NCBI GenBank assembly: GCA_019246575.1
Contig: JAFAQG010000026.1
Span: 1-5,061 of the forward strand
Length of the DNA stretch: 5,061 bases
Source: Acidobacteriaceae bacterium
GTDB taxonomy: Bacteria; Acidobacteriota; Terriglobia; Bryobacterales; Bryobacteraceae
Reading direction: 5' to 3'
Position numbers and translations under genes: made by a program. Below are positions 1-4,879 of this stretch, in pieces (within the stretch, counting starts at the first letter, position 1; every line of letters begins with the position of its first letter). Below the pieces are notes generated by a model. That model was not told the DNA's origin and made no database searches. It saw nothing but the letters and a program-made list of their open reading frames with translations.

Positions 1-2
1 TA

Positions 3-206
3 GGTCTTCAGCAGTCGCTCGTATCGGCTGATATTATTCCGGTGGGTTTGGCAAACTTCGTACTCAACAAACGCCATCTTGATCCATCCACTATTCGTTC
101 ATTATCACCACTTGCCTTTATTTCTGGAGGCCATCCGTCGAATGACAGTGTTGACGGAGACAAATTCGGCCCTCCACCTATACCAAAGTATGTCAGAGCT
201 AATTAA
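3..206 (+). other. Possible C-terminal fragment of an unknown gene entering from the left edge
   Basis: This frame is open from the window edge to a TAA at 204-206, giving about 67 residues and ending in FGPPPIPKYVRAN. No family is recognised. Codon use is more A+T-rich than in the rest of the window, and there is no membrane segment or known motif. The opposite strand is also open over nearly the same stretch (about 11-202), so openness alone does not prove coding. An open frame of this length is not rare by chance. It could be the tail of a real gene whose start lies to the left, or it may be noncoding. Confidence 0.2.
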
Positions 207-235
207 TGGCGTCTGCCACAGAGCGAGCATAAAGC

Positions 236-261
236 CCTTCGCAAAAGTGATCTTTTGAAGG
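236..261. repeat. Inverted repeat / hairpin downstream of the transporter remnant
   Basis: CAAAAG (242-247) and CTTTTG (252-257) pair around a 4-base TGAT loop. CCTT (236-239) pairs with AAGG (258-261) to extend the stem, leaving a 2-base bulge (240-241). It lies about 130 bases beyond the stop codon of the minus-strand transporter fragment. Neither side has a T run, so a standard intrinsic terminator is not supported. It may be a transcript 3' structure or chance. Confidence 0.35.
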
Positions 262-388
262 CACCGGGTAGCTAGCTACTTCTGTCGACGTTTGCAGCGC
301 AAATTCTGCGTCATTGAGACGATGTCCCAGCTCGCCGTCCACCGAGTTCATCGGGATCGATCTGGTGGACTACGCTTCGCTAACCGAT

Positions 389-862
389 CTACTTTCGGTT
401 TCCCTTCGCCCTCATGCTCCACCATAGGCCGCCAAGCGACAGCGCGCCGCCGATCAGGTGGATCAGCGTCGGCGCTTCGCCGAGCAGCGCGACCGAGAGG
501 ATCGCGCTGACGATCGGCCCGAGATAGAGGCTCAGCGCGGTGGAGATATCGCCGAACGCCGAGCCGAGATAGGCATAGGCCGTGTAGGCGAACAGCCCCG
601 GGACGAGGCCGGCAAACAGATAGACGGCGAGCGCGTGCGTGGTGAAGACCGCCTCCGGCCGCGACCACATCTCATAGAAGGCGAATGGCAGCGAGAACAA
701 CGCGCCGGCGGCGGCAAACAATCCGACGCGGGCCAGGAAGCCGAGCCGGGGGCCTGCGCGGTTCTGCAGCAGCGTGTATCCGGCCCACGCCATCATCGCG
801 AGCAGCGCCAGGATGTCGCCGGCCGCAGGCCCGGCGCTGCCGCCCGAGCGTCCGGCGGTCAA
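389..862 (-). pseudogene. EamA/DMT-family transporter, C-terminal half only (5'-truncated)
   Basis: The 157 residues from a TTG at 862 match the second half of an EamA-domain (drug/metabolite transporter superfamily) protein. Such proteins normally have two repeated EamA domains, ten helices and about 290-300 residues. Five hydrophobic segments are visible, at about residues 15-32, 44-63, 76-98, 105-124 and 131-150. The typical closing pattern LYLGPIVSAILSVALLGE (112-129) comes before the last helix and a short basic tail ending GNRK. Upstream the frame stays open to a TGA at 959-961, but that leader is hydrophilic and not EamA-like. There is no room before the neighbouring exporter gene for the missing ~130-140 residues, and no shifted frame there is hydrophobic. 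I infer a deletion remnant. The TTG has no clear ribosome site. A natural single-domain (5-helix) EamA protein is the alternative, but the linker-like N-terminus argues for truncation. Confidence 0.75.
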
Positions 863-1130
863 CGCGAATGCAGCCGCTGCATCAACAGCTACATGGTCGC
901 GGTGGAATGTTTCGGGCCGCGGCGTTTCGACGGAGAGTGGGCCGGGGTTTCGGCCTCGTCAACGCGGGCGCCCCGAGCGGTCGCTGCGACGAGCTTGTTG
1001 TGTCACCAAGACCCTCATAAATCGGGGTGATTGGAACGTCACCTAAGGCCGCAGAAGGGCGAAGCTCGGAATCACTGTTCGCGCTTCAAAGCGAGCAAGT
1101 CGAAAAACGTATCAACCATATTTGACGTGC
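863..1130. other. Intergenic region between transporter remnant and MFS gene
   Basis: No gene is supported. All three minus-strand frames are broken and lack hydrophobic stretches, so the missing N-terminal half of the EamA transporter is not hidden here. The plus-strand frame across it (458-1030) is Arg- and Gly-rich shadow coding opposite the transporter. A perfect dyad ATGCAGC-C-GCTGCAT (868-882) sits just upstream of the transporter fragment. No T-run terminator is seen after the MFS stop codon. Confidence 0.5.
868..882. repeat. Perfect 7+1+7 dyad next to the transporter breakpoint
   Basis: ATGCAGC (868-874) and GCTGCAT (876-882) are exact inverted copies around a single base. The dyad lies 6-20 bases upstream of the TTG of the truncated transporter, near where recognisable transporter sequence begins. 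It could be a regulator or recombination site, or chance in a repetitive GCA/GCT stretch. Confidence 0.3.
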
Positions 1131-2510
1131 CTAGTCCGACCCGGATTTCGCCGGGAGCAAAAGCAGAGCGGCGATCATCGCGAGCAAAGTGAACAAAGCT
1201 GCGAGTGAAAATGGTACCGCGAACGCAGACGCCACATTGGTCGTCCCGAACGATGCGCCGAGGGCGGCGATGCTGATAGAAAATCCTGCCTGGCGGACGA
1301 TCATTGTCATGGCCGAAGTCATTCCGGCTTGCGTTGGGGGCGCAAGCGCCAACGCGACGCCCGAGATTTGCGGGTTGGCCAACGCCGCTCCGACGCCGAT
1401 TGTAAGCATCCCGGCAATTGTCACTGCCAGGCGCTTCAGAGGGTCAGCGGCAAGAGTAGCAAACACAAGAAATCCGTCTCCTGCGATAATGATACCGAAC
1501 GCGACGAAAAAGAAACGCCGCCATCCCCAATGCGTAACGAGGCGACCACCAATCAGCGGTATGAGAAGCATTGGCAGTGTTGCAGCAAGCAGAGCTATGC
1601 CCGCCACTTCCATGCTCATGGCGAGACCCGCGCCCAAGAACAAAGGCAAATAGACCAGCAACGCCCAATAGCCGAACTGGATGGCAGTCAAGAGCGCGCC
1701 TACCGCGACCATCGCTGAAGTCGCGAACACCCGGGGATCGAGCACCGGGTGCGGACGACGCCATTGTTGAAGAACGAACAAGAGCGCCGCCGCGGCGCCG
1801 CCTGCGAGGCCGGAGAACCGCAGGACCAATGAACCGTCGCGCCTGAGCAGGGCATCGATCGTCAGACCCAACGCCGTCGTTAGCAAGGCCACGCCCAGCG
1901 GGTCGAGCGGACGGCCGTTCGGGTCGCTCGTCTCGGCTATCAGTCGAGGCGTAGCGAGGGCAACCGCCATGCAGAAGGGGACGTTGGCGAAAAAGATCCA
2001 GCGCCAACCGAACCACGAGGCGAGCAGGCCGCCCAAGGTCGGACCCAGTGCCATGGCGACGCCGGAAACAACCCCGACGGTGCCGAACGCCCGCGCCCGC
2101 TGGTCGGGATTGAGAAACGTGCCGGCAATGAGCGCCAGTGCGCCGGTAACCAAAAAGGCTGCCCCAACACCTTGCACGGCTCGCGCGGCTAGCAGCATCT
2201 GGCCATTTGTCGCGACGGCACATGCAATTGAAGCAATGAGAAACACGGCATTGCCGGCCAGCATCGAACGGCGCCGACCGAAGCGGTCCGCGAGCGCGCC
2301 TGAGGCGAGGAGAGCGCCTGTGAAGGCCAGGCTGTACGCATCTATGATCCAGGCGGTGCCGCCAACAGAGAAATCGAGATTCTTCGCGATCCCGGGCAGG
2401 GCGACAACGACCACGGTGACGTCAAAAGGCACCAGGAAGATGCCCAGGCCAAGAACAAGCGTGACCAGAACCGATCGCTCTCGGCTCCCTTCAAATGTGC
2501 GATCGTGCAT
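1131..2510 (-). CDS. MFS multidrug-type exporter, DHA2 (14-helix, EmrB/QacA-like) family
   Basis: A 459-residue inner-membrane protein, predicted to be a proton-driven drug or metabolite exporter. About 14 hydrophobic segments are visible, at about residues 14-38, 52-72, 83-100, 106-130, 142-164, 168-188, 205-222, 232-248, 263-290, 298-321, 331-353, 360-379, 383-418 (loosely bounded) and 430-453. Family motifs are present: FDVTVVVVALP with an acidic residue in helix 1 (Asp30); motif A GALADRFGRRR (71-81); Arg110 and the motif B core AVQGVGAAF (111-119); and the antiporter motif C region VGVVSGVAMALGPTLGG (145-161). Length is at the short end for DHA2 proteins, and nothing looks broken. The ATG at 2510 has only a weak purine stretch (GAAG) upstream. 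No periplasmic adaptor or regulator gene is adjacent, so EmrA-type partnership is not shown. Substrate is unknown. Upstream dyads suggest repressor or activator control. Family assignment is firm; drug resistance as its role is inference. Confidence 0.93.
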   Translation of the reverse strand: MHDRTFEGSRERSVLVTLVLGLGIFLVPFDVTVVVVALPGIAKNLDFSVGGTAWIIDAYSLAFTGALLASGALADRFGRRRSMLAGNAVFLIASIACAVATNGQMLLAARAVQGVGAAFLVTGALALIAGTFLNPDQRARAFGTVGVVSGVAMALGPTLGGLLASWFGWRWIFFANVPFCMAVALATPRLIAETSDPNGRPLDPLGVALLTTALGLTIDALLRRDGSLVLRFSGLAGGAAAALLFVLQQWRRPHPVLDPRVFATSAMVAVGALLTAIQFGYWALLVYLPLFLGAGLAMSMEVAGIALLAATLPMLLIPLIGGRLVTHWGWRRFFFVAFGIIIAGDGFLVFATLAADPLKRLAVTIAGMLTIGVGAALANPQISGVALALAPPTQAGMTSAMTMIVRQAGFSISIAALGASFGTTNVASAFAVPFSLAALFTLLAMIAALLLLPAKSGSD

Positions 2511-2534
2511 GCCGTCACTTCACATCTGGATTTG

Positions 2535-2562
2535 AAATTACATGGTCTAAATCGAGGCTCAA
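2535..2562 (-). promoter_or_regulatory. Candidate promoter of the MFS gene
   Basis: Reading the minus strand, TTGAGC (2557-2562) and TAATTT (2535-2540) are separated by 16 bases. They resemble -35 and -10 elements of the main sigma factor and lie in the most A+T-rich part of the gap, about 25-50 bases before the ATG. Matches are moderate, and alphaproteobacterial promoters are degenerate, so this is a candidate only. The -35 box lies inside the dyad at 2555-2571. Confidence 0.4.
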
Positions 2563-2571
2563 TTTGAACCT
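2555..2571. promoter_or_regulatory. Operator-like 17-base dyad overlapping the -35 of the MFS promoter
   Basis: On the minus strand the site reads AGGTTCAAATTGAGCCT, symmetric about its central base except for one mismatched pair. It covers the candidate -35 box, which is where a repressor would block polymerase. Size and symmetry fit a dimeric TetR- or MarR-type regulator, which commonly control DHA2 exporters. No regulator gene lies in the window, so the binding protein is unknown. Confidence 0.4.
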
Positions 2572-2583
2572 CTATCTACCAGA

Positions 2584-2609
2584 CCTGCTGACAGCGTGGT
2601 GTCAGCAGG
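2584..2609. promoter_or_regulatory. Perfect 10-base inverted repeat upstream of the MFS gene
   Basis: CCTGCTGACA (2584-2593) and TGTCAGCAGG (2600-2609) are exact inverted copies around the 6-base spacer GCGTGG. The repeat lies just upstream of the candidate -35 box, 74 bases before the exporter ATG. As DNA it would suit an activator or repressor dimer; as RNA it would make a strong hairpin. It lacks a following T run on either strand, so a terminator is less likely. This is the longest perfect dyad I noticed in the window. Confidence 0.5.
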
Positions 2610-2795
2610 CCGTGAGATGGTGCATGGAGATCTGTAGTTTCTCGGCACAGCGGTCGCGGGACATGACTCTCTTGTTTGATCAGCCCGCTCTTCGGGCGCC
2701 GACTCGGGGGCAGAAGCACCGGTTCGGTTCGCGGGCACTCGCTTTCTAACGTCCGGTTGCACCCGAGAGCGGAGATCCCGGCCGCCAAACCGGGA

Positions 2796-2824
2796 GGTCC
2801 GAGATGGGGCCAGGACCGGACCAA
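2796..2824 (+). repeat. Diverged direct repeat, copy A (3' side of GNAT1)
   Basis: This 29-base segment matches the segment at 3510-3538 at 23 of 29 positions without gaps, in the same orientation. Its ends GGTCCG (2796-2801) and CGGACC (2817-2822) are inverted, so the unit is itself a stem-loop. The other copy keeps GTCCG/CGGAC arms. This suggests a small palindromic intergenic element rather than chance, but only two copies are visible here. Confidence 0.4.
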
Positions 2825-2837
2825 GGGGCACATCGCG

Positions 2838-3392
2838 TCAATCGCTGGTCGCACGCTCGCTGCATCGGTCGAGTGGGAGGACCATGAGGACCTGGTCGTA
2901 GTATTCGGTCCCGACTTTCAGGCCTCGCCGCTCCAAGCCGTATTCTTCGAAACCGGCGGCTATGTAGAGCCGACGAGCGGCGACGTTTGACGCCACCACC
3001 GTCAAGCAAACTTGTTCAACAAGAGTACGGCCGTGAGCAAGAACCTGGTGCACGAGGGCTGCCGCCAGGCCCGTCCCGCGAGCTTCCGGCCGGACGTACA
3101 TTCCCCAGAGCACGCCCTTGTGCCGTAGTTTCGGCGCCTCATGCACCGCTAGGCCAGCTACGCCGGCCAGCGGCGAATCGTCCAGCCAACCACCCCAAAC
3201 CATCGTCGTCTGCAGACGCTCGGCCCACCAAGAGATTGGCTTTTCTTCCTCGGACTCCAACGAGGCACCAAAGGATTCCGGATGCGCTCTTATGCTTTCA
3301 AGGCGCAGGTTGCGATATTCCTCGACGTCGCCCGCTTCGAGACGGCGCACCTTGAGCGAGATTGTCGGAGCGGAGGTGACAGGCTTTGTCAT
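2838..3392 (-). CDS. GNAT-family N-acetyltransferase (GNAT1)
   Basis: A 184-residue cytoplasmic enzyme predicted to move an acetyl group from acetyl-CoA to an amine; substrate unknown. The N-terminus KVRRLEAGDVEEYRNLRLES (14-33) and PESFGASLESEE (38-49) are typical of a common single-domain GNAT group. The acetyl-CoA loop is RPEARGTGLA (101-110), and the second conserved region is ASNVAARRLYIAAGFEEYG (134-152). The C-terminus GLKVGTEYYDQVLMVLPL (157-174) is also characteristic. I chose the ATG at 3392 because homology-like sequence starts just after it. A GTG at 3464 would add 24 residues without family character. Neither start has a good ribosome site. The gene runs toward the MFS exporter but is 327 bases from it, and is divergent from GNAT2. 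A role in antibiotic or toxin modification is possible but not shown by the sequence. Confidence 0.88.
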   Translation of the reverse strand: MTKPVTSAPTISLKVRRLEAGDVEEYRNLRLESIRAHPESFGASLESEEEKPISWWAERLQTTMVWGGWLDDSPLAGVAGLAVHEAPKLRHKGVLWGMYVRPEARGTGLAAALVHQVLAHGRTLVEQVCLTVVASNVAARRLYIAAGFEEYGLERRGLKVGTEYYDQVLMVLPLDRCSERATSD

Positions 3393-3561
3393 GAAGGTCT
3401 TGTAATTATGTCGATAGCCTTCCGCAACGGGGCAAAGGCGGCCTATGGTCGCCCGACTGCTCACTTCCGGGCAAGGCCCCGAAGCTGATATCGCGGGCGC
3501 AGATCGGAAGGTCCGGGACGGGCCCAGAAACGGACAAATAATAGCATCGGGACACTAGGAC
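3393..3561. promoter_or_regulatory. Divergent promoter region between GNAT1 and GNAT2
   Basis: These 169 bases separate two outward-facing genes and must hold both start signals. A short A+T-rich run ACAAATAATAG (3534-3544) before GNAT2 could supply a -10 element, but no convincing -35 partner is seen. Repeat copy B (3510-3538) lies directly upstream. GGGA (3549-3552) is a plausible ribosome site for GNAT2. If GNAT1 starts at the GTG (3464), the gap shrinks to 97 bases. Confidence 0.4.
3510..3538 (+). repeat. Diverged direct repeat, copy B (between GNAT1 and GNAT2)
   Basis: Partner of the segment at 2796-2824, with 23 of 29 identical positions and the same orientation. Its arms GTCCG (3511-3515) and CGGAC (3531-3535) are inverted, as in copy A. 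The two copies bracket GNAT1, whose coding region lies wholly between them. Confidence 0.4.
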
Positions 3562-4155
3562 ATGACCGAATTGGAAACTGATCGGCTGCTCATACGGGAG
3601 TTTCTATCTTCAGACTTTGAAACCTTCCGTCTGTATGTGCAGTCGAAGCACCATTGGTGTAGCACGCCGGATGAGCCGCCCACCGTTGCGCGAGTGGAGG
3701 GTCTGATGAAGCACTTTTTGCAGACCCAGACCAATGGTCCGCGAGCAGAGTTTCACCTGGCTGCGGTCGACAAGTTTTCGAACGAGTTCGTCGGTGGGGT
3801 AGACCTTTGCACGTTCGCCCCTTGGCGGCAGGGGACGCTTGGATGGGGCGTTACCGCAAACCGTATCGGTCAGGGGCTGGCGACCGAAATGGGCCACGCC
3901 ATGCTGCAGTTCGCCTTCGGCACATTGGGCCTGCACAGGGTTCAGGCGAGCTGCCGCACCGAAAATCACGCATCTCGCCGGATCATGGCTAAGCTTGGAA
4001 TGCGCGAGGAAGGAATCATGCGAGACAACATGTTCGTGCGGGGAGAGTGGTGGTCTACTTTTCAGGCGGCAATTCTTTCGAGTGACCCACCAATGCGCCC
4101 TACGGTGCCAAAGATAAACCGCAGCGCCGACCCGAGCCCGCCAGGTGCGATGTAG
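3562..4155 (+). CDS. RimJ/RimL-type GNAT acetyltransferase (GNAT2)
   Basis: A 197-residue cytoplasmic acetyltransferase of the Acetyltransf_3 group, which includes the ribosomal-protein N-terminal acetylases RimJ and RimL and many enzymes of unknown substrate. It opens with the classic LETDRLLIREFLSSDFE (4-20). The acetyl-CoA segment is LGWGVTANRIGQGLATEM (93-110), with the usual aromatic W-G-Q-G replaced by I-G-Q-G. The late block HRVQASCRTENHASRRIMAK (125-144) with LGMREEG follows, and MFVRGEWWSTFQAAIL (157-172) is the typical end. The last ~25 residues are Pro- and Ser-rich and go beyond the usual end, perhaps from drift of the stop codon. The ATG at 3562 is supported by the motif right after it; GGGA nine bases upstream is a fair ribosome site. 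Calling it RimJ or RimL itself is not justified. A modifying enzyme for an antibiotic or small amine is equally possible. Confidence 0.88.
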   Translation: MTELETDRLLIREFLSSDFETFRLYVQSKHHWCSTPDEPPTVARVEGLMKHFLQTQTNGPRAEFHLAAVDKFSNEFVGGVDLCTFAPWRQGTLGWGVTANRIGQGLATEMGHAMLQFAFGTLGLHRVQASCRTENHASRRIMAKLGMREEGIMRDNMFVRGEWWSTFQAAILSSDPPMRPTVPKINRSADPSPPGAM

Positions 4156-4364
4156 GCGAAGCACCAGTCGCACGAGGACACGGGGCGTGCCGCTGTTTCA
4201 GCGGCTTCCATTGGAGGTCGGAAATCGCCGCTTCGGGTCACGAGCGTCCTGTCGGCTATGGAACGATGATGCCCGGTAACGCCCAATAGCGGATGTCTTG
4301 GACGCTGACCGGAGGGTTCTAGCGGCCATATCCGGACATCGGATCAATGTGATATGCGATAGTC
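4156..4364. other. Intergenic region between GNAT2 and the AAC(3)-I-like gene
   Basis: No gene is supported in these 209 bases. A minus-strand frame overlapping it (4062-4286) looks like a shadow, with no family features. The notable element is the hairpin at 4189-4205. No strong promoter is evident for the downstream gene; TGTGATATG (4348-4356), close to its ATG, is a weak -10-like stretch. Confidence 0.45.
4189..4205. terminator. Hairpin after GNAT2, possible weak terminator
   Basis: GCCGCTG (4189-4195) and CAGCGGC (4199-4205) form a perfect 7-base G+C-rich stem with a 3-base TTT loop, 34 bases after the GNAT2 stop. The following bases (TTCCATTGG) contain no T run, so it is at best a poor intrinsic terminator. 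It could instead protect the mRNA end or reduce read-through into the AAC(3)-like gene. Confidence 0.35.
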
Positions 4365-4841
4365 ATGTTCAGACCGCCAAAAATCGTCACGCTGAGGTCC
4401 TCCGACCTCCTTTTAATGAGGGTGATGCTCGGAACCTTCGCGAAGGCATTCGAAGAGCCTGAGACCTATCTGGGCAAGCAGGCTGATGACATCTATCTGG
4501 GCGAACTACTCGCAAAGGCGCACTTCATTGCCATCTGCGCGGTGAACGACGACGCGGTGATGGGCGCCCTGGCCGCCTATCAGTTGGACAAGTTCGAGCA
4601 AGATCGACGTGAAATCTACATCTACGACCTGGCTGTCGATGAAGACTTCCGCCGTCGCGGCGTGGCCACCGCGATGATTAACGCCTTGCGTGAAGAAGCT
4701 GTCCGGCGGGATGCCTATGTCATTTTTGTACGGGCTGATCTTGTGGATGCTCCAGCGATCGCGCTCTATCAAAAGCTCGGCGTGAAAGAGACCGTTCATC
4801 ATTTTGACATTGCGCCGACGCGAAGTAAGCCGTCCCGGTGA
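4365..4841 (+). CDS. AAC(3)-I-family aminoglycoside 3-N-acetyltransferase-like GNAT
   Basis: A 158-residue cytoplasmic GNAT that aligns, from memory, along its whole length with the AAC(3)-I group, which acetylates the 3-amino group of gentamicin-type aminoglycosides with acetyl-CoA. Diagnostic blocks are TYLGKQADDIYLGELLAKAH (34-53), MGALAAYQLDKFEQ (66-79), REIYIYDLAV (82-91), the acetyl-CoA loop RRRGVATAMINAL (96-108), AIALYQKLGV (131-140) and HHFDIAP (145-151). Where mobile AAC(3)-Ia, as I recall it, has QADYGDDPAVALY, this protein has RADLVDAPAIALY (123-135), so substrate range may differ. The ATG at 4365 gives full family length and follows an in-frame stop at 4350-4352, but no clear ribosome site precedes it. 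An in-frame ATG at 4416 would lose conserved N-terminal sequence. A hairpin sits between these two ATGs. Family is fairly certain; actual resistance activity is untested. Confidence 0.88.
   Translation: MFRPPKIVTLRSSDLLLMRVMLGTFAKAFEEPETYLGKQADDIYLGELLAKAHFIAICAVNDDAVMGALAAYQLDKFEQDRREIYIYDLAVDEDFRRRGVATAMINALREEAVRRDAYVIFVRADLVDAPAIALYQKLGVKETVHHFDIAPTRSKPSR
4394..4414 (+). promoter_or_regulatory. Hairpin plus T run inside the start of the AAC(3)-like gene
   Basis: GAGGTC (4394-4399) pairs with GACCTC (4404-4409) around a CTCC loop, followed by C and TTTT (4411-4414). The segment ACCTCCTTT (4405-4413) is identical to the anti-Shine-Dalgarno end of 16S rRNA and can pair with the local GAGG. 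An in-frame ATG follows at 4416. The stem is short (6 pairs) and the T run only 4, so it may simply reflect the codons for Arg-Ser-Ser-Asp-Leu-Leu-Leu. Attenuation or start-site masking would be possible roles. Confidence 0.3.
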
Positions 4842-4879
4842 TCCCGCTCAACGTCTCTTTGGGTCATGAACGACAAGAC

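Larger units (their letters stand above)
1..388. other. Left intergenic or weakly coding region
   Basis: No complete gene is supported here. The stretch is less G+C-rich than the rest of the window. It holds the weak open frame at 3-206, a hairpin at 236-261, and a perfect 12-base palindrome GTAGCTAGCTAC at 268-279. The short plus-strand frame at 292-510 runs antisense into the transporter remnant, is rich in Arg and Ser, and resembles no protein. The base-composition change suggests a junction between DNA of different origin, but no mobile-element end is visible. Confidence 0.5.
2511..2837. other. Intergenic region between MFS gene and GNAT1
   Basis: No gene is supported in these 327 bases. 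The overlapping frames on both strands are rich in Arg, Pro and Ser and resemble no protein. The half nearest the exporter is more A+T-rich and holds its likely promoter and two dyads. The half nearest the acetyltransferase is G+C-rich, with short hairpins (GCCCG/CGGGC at 2683-2697; TCCCGG/CCGGGA at 2776-2795) and one copy of a diverged repeat (2796-2824). No hairpin is followed by a T run, so no intrinsic terminator for the acetyltransferase gene is evident. Confidence 0.6.

Noticed and set aside
268..279. Perfect palindrome GTAGCTAGCTAC
   Set aside because: It is self-symmetric partly because GCTA repeats within it; with no adjacent promoter or gene start it has no supported role.
458..1030. 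190-codon plus-strand open frame opposite the transporter remnant
   Set aside because: It is Arg-, Glu- and Gly-rich shadow coding in high-G+C DNA. The minus strand in the same place has clear membrane segments and EamA motifs.
1026..1043. GGTGA-N8-TCACC dyad downstream of the MFS gene
   Set aside because: The arms are only 5 bases and no gene start is near; expected by chance at this length.
1189..1718. Plus-strand frames antisense to the MFS gene
   Set aside because: The MFS protein on the minus strand is complete with family motifs; the antisense products resemble nothing and arise from codon bias.
2683..2697. GCCCG/CGGGC hairpin as terminator for GNAT1
   Set aside because: The stem is only 5 bases and is not followed by a T run on either strand; it is also about 140 bases past the stop codon.
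2559..2990. Overlapping frames of 84-104 codons between the MFS gene and GNAT1
   Set aside because: They are low-complexity Arg/Pro/Ser-rich sequences on both strands, without motifs, and partly antisense to GNAT1.
3610..4173. 187-codon minus-strand frame opposite GNAT2
   Set aside because: GNAT2 has all expected RimJ/RimL-type motifs on the plus strand; the antisense frame shows none.
2838..4841. Integron gene-cassette array (GNATs, including AAC(3)-I types, are common cassettes)
   Set aside because: No attC-like sites with paired GTTRRRY and RYYYAAC cores were found between the genes, and the genes are not all in the same orientation. TCTAAC at 2745-2750 lacks a matching partner.
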